Source: Diphasiastrum complanatum (taxonomy: Eukaryota; Streptophyta; Lycopodiopsida; Lycopodiales; Lycopodiaceae). From it: 64,000 bases of DNA. Location of the stretch: NCBI GenBank assembly GCA_029204225.1, contig CM055104.1, forward strand, positions 43,553,148 to 43,617,147, read 5' to 3'. How positions within the stretch are numbered: position 1 is the first letter of the stretch; each line of letters begins with the position of its first letter. Made by a program: the position numbers and the translations under genes. The notes under the pieces were generated by a model. It did no database searches. It saw nothing but the letters and a program-made list of their open reading frames with translations, and was not told the origin of the DNA. Shown here one piece after another: positions 26,135-35,639 of the stretch.

Positions 26135-29100
26135 ATTCAATATGCTTTCAATGCTTTGCTATTGATTTCATTTCACACAATACTGGTAACTGTAGAAAAT
26201 GATATGATAGTGAAAAATAAGTTAACGGACAACACTGGTCCTAAAATTGATGGCAAACTTGATAAATGAACTGCCCTTGAAAAAACCTTCATATCGGTAT
26301 TAAAAAAATTTCAAAAAAAAATAAAAAAAAAACGTTCTAGAAAACCCTAATGGAAATTTTCGGAACGCGGCCTGCAACCTTGTCCATCAATAATGACTAA
26401 TGAAGAACTATGGATTGTGAATTCACCAACTTAAATTTATTCATAATGGAATTTTACATGCCGGTAAAATGCTCTTCTCCACCCGCTTAAAATTCTGAGT
26501 CTTTGAAGAATGAAGTAGCAATTATGTTCAAGTTGCCACTGTGAGCAATTTTGCTTTTTGCAGCGTTCAAATCAGAGCTAAAATAGAGACGTTATGGAGC
26601 TTCGAAAATGAGATGAAAATTAAAAATAAATTGACTTAGAAAAGAGGGGTACAATAAAAAATAATAAAATAATCAAGTAATGATGACGGAAATATTGATG
26701 ATTGTATTCAGCTCGATGAACTGACCACTTTTCGTTTTTGTACCACCGAATTCCGAAATCACACAAAAAAGTTATAGAGGGTTGAAGGAGAAGAAAATGA
26801 GTTATACGTAACTTGGAATGAAGGTTGGTGCTAAAAAAAATTTACAAATTGGATTCTATAAAATTTGAGATCCATGAAACATTGGAATTCCCGTGAAAAA
26901 ATAAAAGGAACTGTGACAATTCTAACATTTTAAAATAAATGTTTTTCGACAGTCACTTTTGTGAGCCATTCAAGTACTCGTTGAAGGAGGTAGGCAGGGG
27001 GGTTGAGGGGCAAGCACGGGAAAAAAAAGGGGTCCACAGAAAGGTCTCGAAGAGAGAGATAAAAGGAAAAAAACCTCATCAGCACAGGATGGAAAAAATG
27101 CTCACTCGGGGCATAAATGCTCACCGGGGAAAGGGCCATAAATTAATTCACTGACTGCGTGGAGAAGGCTCACCAGAGTGTACGGCAAGGGTTAGGGTGC
27201 GGAAGGGGGGGTTGAGGTCAACCAGGGGCGGGGGGGGGAGGCGAACATTCGCGCTGCCACTAGGCGAATGTTCAGCGAACCCTTTTTGAATATATATATA
27301 AAATAATGAAAAATCAAAACACTTGAAATATTAAAAAATTCCTTCTGGGCTCAAGCGAGCATTTTGTGGGCTCAAGCAAGTTTTTTTTTCTTTAAATTGA
27401 AAAACAAAGTGAAAAGTTTGAAAATTTTTTGCAAAGGAACGAAACTTCAGGATTGAAGTTTTGAAGTGCTTCTCTCCCAAAGGAAAATGGAAAACTACTC
27501 ACACAAAATTGATATAACTCTCTCAATATTGATCCAAATCAAAAAATACTCAGTACCTCTAGAAAGCTAAGAACAAGCTCTATCAGGCCATAGAATCAGA
27601 TTAATGATTGATAGTGATTTTTGATTGGCCAAATTTACAACATAACAAGTCTGAAATTTTTTAAGGAGGAAAATTAGAGAAACTAGATCTAGAAATTAAA
27701 ATTTGTAATAACTTCTTGAAAAATAATCCAAATGACTTGTCATATAGATCGGATTAAAGCTAGGACAATGCCCCAAAATTCAATGTAAAGACAATAGGAT
27801 AAAAACTCAATTCAAATCTGAAAATTCTAAACAAAGTGAAAGCCAAATTATAATCACCTATTTGACAGCTTTTGGGAAAATTGCAATAACTTTTGCATCT
27901 CTTACCCAAATTGCTTGCAAATTGGTGCAAATGAAAGCTAAAACAAAGCTCTAAAAAGCTATGGAATCAAATTTGAAATCAGGAACGAAATTGTCTGCTA
28001 AAAATGGGTCTGAGCAGACCTGAAAATTTTATAGTTAGATATCAGCAAAAAGAAAGCTACAAAAGCAATAAACGAATTATAATGAATCATGGATCTAAGG
28101 CTCTGACACCAAGAAATGTCATGTGCCAAATCCGAGCAAATAGCAATTAAAATGAAAGTAAAGCTAGTAGCAAGAAAAGTTACAAAGTATTCATGATAGC
28201 ATATCCATAAGAAGCAAATGACACGAGGATCTCCATGGAATCACAATAGAAATGAACAAATGGTTACATAGAAATGGAAAAGGGCGTGGATTCATGTAGA
28301 TAAGGCACATGAGACCTAGCAATGGAAATCACAAAGAGGAAGCTTAGAGCTCTCTCATTTGCAAATGAGCCAAAAGATCCATGTACATTGGGCCCTTATT
28401 GGCCTATTATCCTTATTAAATACTTTGGAAGGCCTAAAGAGGGAACCACCTTGTTATTAAGGCTAATAGCTCGTTTGGGGCCTACAAAGCTTAAATTGGA
28501 TATTTTAATATGTTGACGAGCACTAATGTACTAAAAGTACATGACATCCTATTGCCTCCTTTTTTATGAGATGACAACCTAACCCAGCTTAGTTTCATCA
28601 CAGGGATCAAAGGGAATGTCAATTGTTGCGACCTACAGTCACTCGAACTTCACAGCAATCACCAACCTTTCTAATTGATCTATGGAGAGCCTATTTTACT
28701 TCTTGGGTTGTATGAGGGAATAGATGCTTTAGTTCCTCTCACAAGCTATGTTGCGGTGCAATCTTAAAGAAAGTACAACCTGATCAAAGCAAAATACGAA
28801 AAAATGTAACATCAACCAATAAACAAACTAGCAATCACTGAAAAAGGTAAAGAGCAATTACATTACTATACTGCTTACCTCTCCGGCTGCAACATGGGCA
28901 TCTACAAGAACTATCCAATCCGGTCCATGAGCTCGTACACTAGTCCAAATGTGGACCCCTCGTTGTCAGCCATGCGCAGCACAATGTAAAGTGGACGCAG
29001 CAGGGATGACAATGTATGCGCATCCCTCCAAGACTAGTCACCAAACACCATGGACGCTCCCCATCCTGGATGTGGTGAAACGTACTAGCACACCAAAGAT

Positions 29101-30016
29101 CGTTGGCAACCATCTGGAGAAGTTGTGCCCTGCACCTGATAAGACAGTCGATGACCACCAAGTAGAAAGCAAAGCATGTGGGGGCTGGCTTCCGAAGGTC
29201 CAACTGGCTGAACACCCAGAACATGGCAAGAATGCACCTCTTCTTGGTGACAAAAGTCACCAGGAAGAGGGCCTCACATTGTCCGTCACCACCATAACGA
29301 CATGTTGGGGACAATGGACAGGATGGAAGACCTAATGACATCGAACATGAACTCTGCAGAGATGACTCTCCCCTCCCTACTGCAATCCACGGCCCTCAAA
29401 AACCTTGTGCCCATGCAACTGGAGACCAAAATATTGAGGATCGACCTCCTCCTGATGTCAATCCAGCCATTGGACATAATGCTGCAACCGTATGTGGCCC
29501 CGTGGCGCCTGAGAGGTTCCATCTCTCTAGACAAGGACTCGACCCTATCCTCAGCATGTGTGTGCGGACAACCTCTAAGCTAGGGACTCTCCAGCTAGGG
29601 CTCACCGACTGTGCAAGGCGGAAGGCCCTTTTGAAGGGCTCAGAGTCAGTGATGGCAAATGGAAGGTTCAGCTCATACATCAAATTGGCCACCACCTGTG
29701 TGGCCTCTCTATCCATGTGCGGCTGATGGGCGTCGCGAATAGTCTGCTGCCTAAGAACTCTCTCTACAGGGCGACGGGTAGTGGACCTCCAGCATGGTGC
29801 ACCAACTGTAACGGGAATGGATGACGCGGCATGTTGGGCACTAGTGGATGCATCGGCTGTAGATGTGGAATGGGAAGAAAGAGATGCAGTGGCAAAGATG
29901 GGTGCAGCAGCATACGTGGGAGGCACGAATGTTGAAAACAGGCTGTGATCTTGTGGAAACGGAACATGGACGGGCGTTGAAGATAAGGCAGCAGCAAGAC
30001 GGAAGCAGGGGCAAAA

Positions 30017-30069
<53 letters not shown>

Positions 30070-30305
30070 TAGGTCCAGCGGTACCAGGATCCGCGGATCC
30101 GGTACCGCGGATCCACTGTGGTACCGCGGATCCATACTGATCCGCGGTACCAAAAAAAAATAATTTTGCGAAAATAAAATTTTCATATTTTTTTTTTTTA
30201 TTATTATGGTGCCGCCCTGGAACCGCGGATTTTTGGGCGGCACCATAACCACGGTACCACCATTATGGTACCGCGGTACCAAAATGGCGGTACCACGTGC
30301 CACTA

Positions 30306-30345
<40 letters not shown>

Positions 30346-31989
30346 CTAAGGAAGCGGACGGTGGACGCGGACACGCGTCCGGACGCTCGTCCGTGTCCGC
30401 GTCCCCGGACGCGTCCGGTTTTTTTATTTTTTTTTAATTTTTTTAAAAAAAATAAAAAAATAAAAAATGAAGCCGCGGGTGCGTATGGCGGTACGGACAC
30501 GTCCGTTTTTTATTTTTTTTAATTTTTTTTAGGGTTTTTTAGTTTAAAAAAAAAAAATTGGACACGTCCGAGGGTCGGACGCATCCAAGTCCGGATGCGG
30601 ACGCGGACGTTGCCATTCCGGCCCGGACCCTCATCCCTAAAATTTATATTAGTGTTCCAAACAATGTTTCGCTGTCCAAAACGTGGGATGCAACGACACA
30701 TGTTCCGCTGCATCTATGATATGTATATATGTACACACACACACACACACACACACACACGTATATATATATATATAATGCTATACATGTATCGTGATTG
30801 CACGTTCTAGAACAAAATGCATTCCGAGGATTTCAATTGGGTTTTTCCTAAATGCGCATTTGAAATTTTTTTCAAGAGAAACAAATTTGTAATGTGCTTT
30901 ATATTTCCTCACATTACAATTTTTTTAAATTAGTCTTGAATCATTTTTTTACCATGTTCTTTTTTCAACATAGTATTTTGCTAATTATCATGATTGCACG
31001 TACCAGAATGGAACACATTCCAGATTGCATTCCAAAAATATCAGTTAGGGTTTTTTGAGATGCACATTTGAAAAACAAGAAATTTATTTGTGTGTGTGTG
31101 TGTGTGTGTGTGTGCATATTTGATTTGTGTATATATACGTGCATATATGTGTGTGCATATTCAATGTGTTTACAATTGTATGTTTATGTTTGTGTGCATG
31201 CAAGTGTGTCCATGGTCTCTCTCGCATATCTCACATATCTCATATCTTGCACATTTCGGCCTCTCTCTCTCTCTCTCTCTACGAGATGTGCAAGATATAC
31301 GAAGTCAGAGAGGCCGAGAGAGACCATGAAAATTTGTACTGCAATTGAATGTGACATTGGATTGGTTGGATTGTTTACATGTGTTGTTAGTTCTGGCTGG
31401 AGTGAGAAGCCTCCAAGCTTTCTCCAAAAAAAAGCATATTCTTACTATTTTCTATGTTTCCTCACAATGCAAATTTTTTTGATTAGTCTAAGATCATTTT
31501 TTCAACCGTTTTGATCCGGAATGTGCATCAAGATCTTTGATGATCCAAAATGTACGCTGCAACATTGTAACACATGACTACGTGTGGCATTTTAAAGCTC
31601 ACAATTCTTTTTCTTTAAACAAATAGGTTTAGCATAGTTGATCGTGTTCCTCCACTCTTTCGTACTCTGACTACGTCCTCGTCTTACTAAGCAAGAGTTG
31701 TCAGAACTGGCAAATGCCGTAGACCTAACCAAAAAACCCAGAAATGTTTGAAATTGTTGTAGTTACGCTGCAGAGCTATGAGGAAAGTAGGAGTATGGAC
31801 GGCGTGGCGATCGAAAAGGTTGAGCAACGCTGCAAAGAAAAGAGATAGATAGATAGATAGAGATAGAATAGGGTTTACGAGAGCTCGGTGCAGGAAGAAG
31901 GCATGATGGTGGACCAGCGCCATGGCATCTGCCAGCCCCTTCTCCTGCTCTTCAGCCATGCTCACCGCATCTTCGCCTGGCGCCTGCAT
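7952..31989 (-). CDS. VPS35: VPS35, retromer cargo-selection subunit (22 exons)
   Basis: Encodes the alpha-solenoid scaffold of retromer, which with VPS26 and VPS29 recycles sorting receptors from endosomes. I assembled it by homology and splice sites: 31989-31879, 19033-18937, 18827-18704, 18333-18148, 18063-17976, 17707-17651, 17452-17363, 17249-17127, 17007-16933, 16822-16763, 15556-15440, 15343-15108, 14993-14925, 13032-12943, 12714-12625, 12271-12191, 11683-11615, 11431-11351, 10402-10295, 8975-8872, 8509-8396, 8174-7952. All introns are GT-AG. The product is about 797 residues, close to plant VPS35 (near 790). Conserved landmarks are [20 protein letters not shown] near the N-terminus, the PRLYLL motif across exons 3/4 (VPS26 contact), [20 protein letters not shown] (exon 5), [20 protein letters not shown] (exon 12) and [15 protein letters not shown] at the C-terminus. 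Every junction closes in phase except exon 12/13, which is one base short. Confidence 0.93.
10114..10247. repeat. direct repeat in VPS35 intron 19
   Basis: CATGATGGATAAGTTGTACC and about 25 further bases occur at 10114 and again at 10201, 87 bases apart, with two or three mismatches. It lies between VPS35 exons 19 and 20. No coding content. Confidence 0.7.
10556..10676. mobile_element. GC-palindrome block resembling a hAT terminus, VPS35 intron 18
   Basis: An A/T-rich run is followed by tightly packed CGCG words (TTTCGCGGTTC, ACGCGTTTCG, GGTTCGCGAAACGCGAAC) and ends GCTGCAACTATG. Read in reverse, that end (CATAGTTGCAGCG) shares GTTGCAGCG with the start of the complete hAT element at 21662 (CTGTGTTGCAGCGG). 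I could not find a matching second end or target duplication. Confidence 0.45.
14925..15343 (-). other. VPS35: VPS35 exon 12/13 junction, one base out of frame
   Basis: Exon 12 ends TCA AG at 15108 before GTAACA, leaving two bases. Exon 13 starts after CCAG at 14993 with GTG GAT GCC (Val-Asp-Ala-Leu-Phe-Glu, the conserved reading), which needs three-base alignment. Joining the only sensible GT and AG leaves the frame one base short. No other AG in the intron restores it. An extra G (CCAGG/GTGG) would repair it, so a lost base in a G run, real or technical, is the simplest reading. Confidence 0.7.
16313..16532. repeat. direct repeat in VPS35 intron 10
   Basis: A segment of about 90 bases beginning CATTTGTTTGA and running through TTTTGAAGCC, GAGCAGAA and CTGGCCAC is repeated 128 bases later (16441), with moderate divergence. 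The preceding 15.9-16.3 kb stretch has no coding content. Confidence 0.65.
20330..21661 (-). pseudogene. gypsy gag remnant, split by the hAT insertion
   Basis: On the minus strand, [15 protein letters not shown]...[15 protein letters not shown] (about 21560-21420) is the core of a retrotransposon gag capsid domain. Further along, about 20460-20340 encodes an acidic linker ([21 protein letters not shown]). Stops separate the parts. The hAT element sits exactly at the upstream edge of the gag frame. It lies in VPS35 intron 1, in the same transcriptional direction as VPS35. Confidence 0.6.
22458..25014 (+). CDS. hAT-family transposase (spliced; 5' exon join uncertain)
   Basis: Exons seen: about 22458-23395, 23507-23831, 23935-24344, 24431-24600, 24692-25014. 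The last four join in perfect phase with GT-AG borders. The N-terminus has a BED-like zinc finger ([13 protein letters not shown]...RAHLL...CP), then a Gly/Ser/Ala-rich linker, the DUF659-type core ([42 protein letters not shown]) and a C-terminal hAT dimerisation region ([28 protein letters not shown]). No ATG precedes the zinc finger in frame, so a further 5' exon probably exists between 21843 and 22440. The join of exon 1 to exon 2 has no clear GT donor. Activity is not excluded, but the element looks slightly damaged. Confidence 0.8.
25135..25874 (+). pseudogene. acidic/Arg-rich tail downstream of the hAT transposase
   Basis: Two overlapping open stretches (25135-25446; 25371-25565) encode an acidic, coiled-coil-like sequence ([20 protein letters not shown]) and then [16 protein letters not shown], an AT-hook-like motif, in a different frame. 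They lie after an acceptor-like TTTTTGTAG. They may be an alternative C-terminal exon of the transposase that has suffered a frameshift. The final part is a GA/GGA-rich repeat. Confidence 0.45.
26065..26132. repeat. (AG)n microsatellite
   Basis: Uninterrupted AG dinucleotides, about 34 units, inside the 3' part of the hAT element. Reading frames across it (poly Arg-Glu) are not genes. Confidence 0.95.
26391..28098. other. gene-free intron 1 stretch
   Basis: AT-rich sequence with no protein I can recognise. It should hold the remainder of the gag-bearing retroelement interrupted at 21661 and, from about 27300 to 28098, the internal leader of the copia-like element whose LTR and primer site lie at 28099-28546. 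Confidence 0.5.
28099..28112 (-). promoter_or_regulatory. primer-binding site, initiator-Met tRNA type
   Basis: Minus strand TTGGTGTCAGAGCC, one base from the common copia site TGGTATCAGAGC, placed four bases after the LTR end at 28117. It primes minus-strand DNA synthesis in related elements. Confidence 0.65.
28117..28546 (-). mobile_element. copia-like 5' LTR, minus strand
   Basis: Read on the minus strand it starts TGTCATGTACTTTTAG and ends TTTGGCACATGACA: perfect 7-bp inverted ends TGTCATG/CATGACA around 430 bases. A primer-site-like TGGTGTCAGAGCC follows directly. No second LTR was found, so the element is truncated. Confidence 0.7.
28870..30017 (-). pseudogene. decayed hAT transposase, second copy
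   Basis: On the minus strand the fragments run in the same order as the hAT protein at 22.5-25 kb: [21 protein letters not shown] (about 29690), [10 protein letters not shown]...[13 protein letters not shown] (about 29490), [20 protein letters not shown] (about 29240) and [11 protein letters not shown] with a stop near 28912. The VVTDNGSN...CAAHC block is deleted, and frames shift between pieces. It keeps a splice donor (GAGAG/GTAAGC) near 28880 where the intact copy has one. The intron found at 23.4 kb in the intact copy is absent here. Confidence 0.7.
30020..30341. mobile_element. MITE-like inverted-repeat block between two (AT)n tracts
   Basis: AT repeats (30020-30067 and 30308-30341) border a segment whose ends are inverted copies: TATATATCATAG...GCGGTACC on the left, and TATATATCATAG...CGTGGTACC when the right end is read in reverse. 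The inside is a dense series of 6-bp palindromes (GGTACC, GGATCC, CCGCGG) around an A/T-rich centre. No coding content. Insertion into an AT repeat would hide any target duplication. Confidence 0.5.
30345..30640. mobile_element. second GC-palindrome block (GGACGCGTCC words)
   Basis: Both flanks of a poly-T/poly-A centre are built from GGACGCGTCC, GGACACGTCC and GCGGACGCGG words. The right end, read in reverse, starts TAGGGATGAGGGTCCGG, reminiscent of hAT-type termini. Probably a non-autonomous transposon or a pair of ends. No target duplication was identified. Confidence 0.4.
30733..31280. repeat. cluster of short microsatellites in VPS35 intron 1
   Basis: (AC)n at 30733-30760, (AT)n at 30762-30778, (TG)n at 31089-31114 and (CT)n at 31261-31280. 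The sequence between them has no coding potential that I trust. Confidence 0.85.
31879..31989 (-). other. VPS35: VPS35 exon 1 and choice of start codon
   Basis: Reads [20 protein letters not shown]...[11 protein letters not shown] and splices in phase 0 to [11 protein letters not shown] of exon 2, 12.8 kb away, reproducing the conserved HRALDANNL block. The donor is CTC/GTAAAC at 31878. I chose the ATG at 31987-31989; a second in-frame ATG ten codons later (MAEEQEK) is possible. The frame is open further upstream, but there it is only Pro/Arg/Gly low complexity from C and CTC runs, so I treat that as 5' UTR. Confidence 0.85.
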
Positions 31990-32013
31990 CGCAATCGCTG
32001 CACCTCCTCCCCA

Positions 32014-32086
32014 CCCCCCCCCCCCCCCCCCCTCGCGATCAATCACTCGCTTTACCAATCTCCTCCTCCTCCTCCTCCTCCTCCTC
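32014..32086. repeat. C run and (CTC)n in the VPS35 5' leader
   Basis: A run of about 19 C (32014-32032) and a CTC/CCT trinucleotide tract (32061-32086) lie just upstream of the VPS35 start codon. On the coding strand they are G and GGA/GAG runs. Pyrimidine or purine tracts are common in plant leaders; the C run is also a likely sequencing weak spot. Confidence 0.8.
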
Positions 32087-32366
32087 TGTGGGTGATCTGT
32101 GAGCCAGGAGGAGGGGGACGGGGGCGGAGGTGGGGGTTGGGTGGTGAAGTCCAGTTTGCCACATGCGAATTCTACAGCCACCGCATCCGTTACACCCCCC
32201 TAAAGATATCTTTTGTGTAATACAAAACCTTCTTTGAATATTGAAAGATATTAAAACCCATCAATGGACAAATAGATGAAAGCACATAGAAAATGATAAT
32301 GCCCATTGACAAATAGGAATTAAGCTAAAAAGCCTAGCAAAACGTAAAATATTAAAGTAATTAAAG

Positions 32367-33115
32367 TAATTACTCAAAACGTACTGCTTGATGTAAGTCG
32401 CTAACTAGAATAGTTGCAGTAATAGGTAATGCAAGAAGCTTCGAACTCGTCGCCCCTGCAAATTGAGCTCGTCGATCAAGAATTGAAAGCGCCTGTGAAC
32501 GTTGCAATGCAACAGAAATATGTTGACGATAGAAAGATACGATGACGAATGGTAATGTTACGCTTTGTCCCTGACGCTTCACAACAAGCTCCGCACATAG
32601 TGACAAAAAATCATTAAATTTCTTATGAAGACATCAGTATGTTTTCAGAGCAAAAGGGATGAATTCTTCACCAGATGCATGATCGTTATAATCTCTCTCC
32701 TTCTCTTGAGCTGCGGGAGATGCGGCAGCCCCTTGCGTGTTGGAAAAACAACGAAGAAGGTCATGTCGAGAGGGATCAACAATAACAACATCTTCAAGAG
32801 CGCAGATTCCCTCACACAAGAGAACAAGCTCAGCACGTTGACGAAATGATTGCCCAGATGGGCCTGGCAAAATGTGTGTCTGCTCTCGAACAACATGGAT
32901 GCCACTATCATGAGCAATAGTTGAAGAACATCACGAATAGAATCATGTGACACTATAAGATCTCCACCTGAGGGGCACCGCGTAAGATGAGTACCCAAGG
33001 AATCCAACACATGCCCACATGAACACTTAGAGAGCTCACTTAACACTGAATGTGGAAGTCCCAATCTAGTACAAAGGGCAGTGATAAACAAGTCAAATGA
33101 GAGTTGCAATAGTGG
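32367..33115 (-). pseudogene. C-terminal fragment of a non-LTR retrotransposon-like protein
   Basis: Minus-strand pieces in order: a CCHC cluster CSCGHVLDSLGTHLTRC followed by HDSIRDVLQ (about 32970-32910); then, after a frameshift near 32900, LEDVVIVDPSRHDLL, QEKERDY and EEFIPFALKTY; then a TGA at 32638-32640 where Gly is expected, CLHKKFNDFLSLCAELVVKR, and a final FYRQHISVALQRSQALSIL ending near 32367. This arrangement (zinc cluster, His-x-x-x-Arg-Asp, Asp-Val-Val-Ile-x-Asp-Pro, Lys-Glu...Tyr, Phe-Ile-Pro) recurs at the end of reverse-transcriptase-linked proteins in varied eukaryotes and may be a restriction-like endonuclease fold. No RT domain is left here. It ends about 380 bases upstream of the VPS35 ATG. 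Confidence 0.5.
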
Positions 33116-33119
33116 GACT

Positions 33120-34600
33120 TAATATATCTTTTATGTATTGGGGACTTAAATATACCTTTTATGTATTGGTAAATGGTCTTTTATTGTCAACCCAATCTAC
33201 CTAGTGTTCGGAAAAATTGGCAAAGTATAAAAATGAAATCGACATCTTTTTTAAGAATTGGCATCATGCAAATTTTGACGATATTTTATATAAACGAATG
33301 AATAGACCCTTTTATGAGTAATAATCCTTCAAAACCAAGGAGCATAAAAATTTCCAAATTTTTTGAGGATAACTTGAAAAATGTTTCTTGAACATTGCAT
33401 CTAGTGATTATTGCAAGTTGACCCTCCCTCATGCCATGTCTTCATCAATGGCTAAGTAGGTAGTGTGTAGCTACTTCACTCGCTTAAGAAGTATGAAGTG
33501 CTGCCTCCAAATAGTGGTTTAGGGAGTGTGATAGATGCTAGTTATCGATTGTTCTTTGTTTTGCTTTGATGCCCCCATGTTGCAATGCACTCTACTCTTG
33601 CTTACAATGGCGAAGGTGCCCTGGATTCATGCATTGGTGAAGGGGAAGTGTTTCTTGAAGGATCGGTCACCCTTGGAAACAAAGGAATTGTGGGTCTTGA
33701 TTATGCAACATCTTTGCCTTGAGAAAGGAATTGCCAATCACAAGATTGATGAGTTTTGAAAAGGTCAACTATCAATGAGACTCACATATCGCAAATTCCC
33801 TCAATTAATAGGGATGGGCCCCTTAGTGACATTTAAGCCTAGTTCCGACGGTCGTTTTAATGAGTGCAAATTTCACTTTAAACTTTTACCAAGCACAAAG
33901 GATGGCAAGGGAGACCTTTTTTTACACATGAACAGTTTTTTTTGAGCCACATTGTCTCATTCGTTATGGGCTTCAATCTTCTTCTTAAAATAATGACATT
34001 TTTATGTGACATAATATGCATGTGCTTGCTTTGGGCCCTTATAAATCTTTGCATTATTTGATGCTCTTCAACAAGCGATAAAAAGCTTCAAAGCAAATCC
34101 TTTACTCGACATTAACATGCATGTCTTTGGAAGTGTTGGTGGCTGGAGGGCTTATAGGTCGCATGTGGGCTCATAGGTGTTGTGGGCGTTGGCATGCATA
34201 TACCTATCATAGCTACCAAATGCTCACTAGTTCTTGCTCATAGAGAATGACCTTATCATGTGTGAAACACTTTATTTTATGTTTGATCAATTATAGCTTT
34301 ATATAGGGTCATCGTTTGTTAGTAGATTCTTCTAACAAATTCCAGCCATAATAAGTGTATGAGGAATCTCAAGAAGCGAAATCGAGCCACCAAACTACAA
34401 TGGAGAGCATCCACAAGTCACCGATAAGGGAGCTCCATAATCGAGATATACCAGGAGCGCCAATACCAAAGAAGTTGACAAGTAGCGGACCACCGGCCAA
34501 CAAGCGAAGACAAAGCCCAGCGTCTCACAACCATATTACGACAACGGGAATAAAAGCATGGCCGAACCGGCAAAAGAATTGAATCTACTTGAAATGTAAT
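33120..34600. other. gene-free stretch
   Basis: Low-complexity AT-rich sequence; no domain, RNA gene or clear repeat was recognised. Reading frames at 33535-33759 and 34355-34582 have no family resemblance and I do not call them. Confidence 0.5.
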
Positions 34601-35487
34601 ATCAGACACTCGTAAAAGGTGCACTATACACACAAGCCTATGGCGTTAGAATTAGAGGTAAAATCACTCTCAGATGGGCCCAAAGCGAAAAGGGACCCAA
34701 GTAGTTAAAAATGTAATTGGGTTTTTAAAACTTTTTAAAGTCAAGTTGTTATGGCACATGGTTTTGGGTGAACCAAAAACCCTAACCCTAGGAATGTCAA
34801 TATAAGGATATGTGACACCATTTTGGAGTCACCTTTTTCATTTGAAGAGAATAGAGTTGTGAGAGAGAGAGAGAGAGTATCTCCTCCTATCTTTTGCTTG
34901 CAAAGGCCCTCCTATTTTGAATGTGTGTGATTCTTATGTGGATGATGAATGCTTGCTATCTTTTTGTTAACCAAGCTATCACAATCATGAAGAATCTTTA
35001 GCACAAGCACTTATCATTCTAGTTTCATAAACTAATCCACGAAATCAACACACAAGCAAAAGTAGGTGTTAGAACCGTGCTTTGGAGTGATCAATAAGAT
35101 TATTAGGTAGGTTTCCCTTCATTGTTCACCTCCCTTGAGAAGATGAACCTCTTGAGGAGAAGATCTAGAGCCAAGAATGATTAGATAGGCCAAAGAAATC
35201 AAGACCCAGGAAAAGGGAAAAGCAAAACCAAGAAAATACTAAAAAGAAGAAGAAAGGATAATGAATCACACCCCAAGATCTAAGACATTCTACTTTTAGA
35301 TCCTACACTAAGCTTGACACCCTTAGTAGGCTTAGATCCTCATTCCTATTACTCCATTTACTCTCTCCGCATTAGATCGAAACCCGATACTACAAGCGTT
35401 ACTTGCCCATAATAGATCCATAAAACTCCCTCTTTGCCCTCTAGATCCATCTCATTAGGGAGGCACGGAAAGGGACCAACATTTTTT

Positions 35488-35504
35488 TGGCGTTGTTGCC
35501 AGGG
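35488..35504 (+). promoter_or_regulatory. degenerate tRNA-Asp primer-binding site
   Basis: TGGCGTTGTTGCCAGGG differs at three positions (CC to TT and G to A) from the perfect site at 38158-38175. Its position after a putative LTR supports the call. Confidence 0.6.
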
Positions 35505-35639
35505 CGATGGTGCTAAAAAGTCCTAGGAGTTAATTCTTTATTTGCATTTTTCTACTATTTTCCTTTTTTATATAGGTTTATTACTCACCCAATTGAATTT
35601 TTCTGAGTTTCTGTTATTTTATTTTTTGTCACTTTTCTA

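Larger units (their letters stand above)
21662..26382 (+). mobile_element. near-complete hAT DNA transposon in VPS35 intron 1
   Basis: The element is flanked on both sides by the 8-bp duplication TCCATCAA (21654-21661 and 26383-26390), the size typical of hAT. Ends are CTGTGTTGCAGCGG and, in reverse, CAAGGTTGCAGGCC, sharing the core GTTGCAG as short inverted termini. Both ends carry GC-rich palindromic words (GATCCGGATCGCG; TTCGGAACGCGG). It encodes one spliced transposase, transcribed antisense to VPS35. A 68-bp AG repeat lies at 26065-26132. Confidence 0.85.

Noticed and set aside
31990..32181. Upstream extension of the VPS35 frame to an ATG at 32181
   Set aside because: Encodes only Pro/Arg/Gly runs from C and CTC repeats; plant VPS35 N-termini are short and match the start at 31989.
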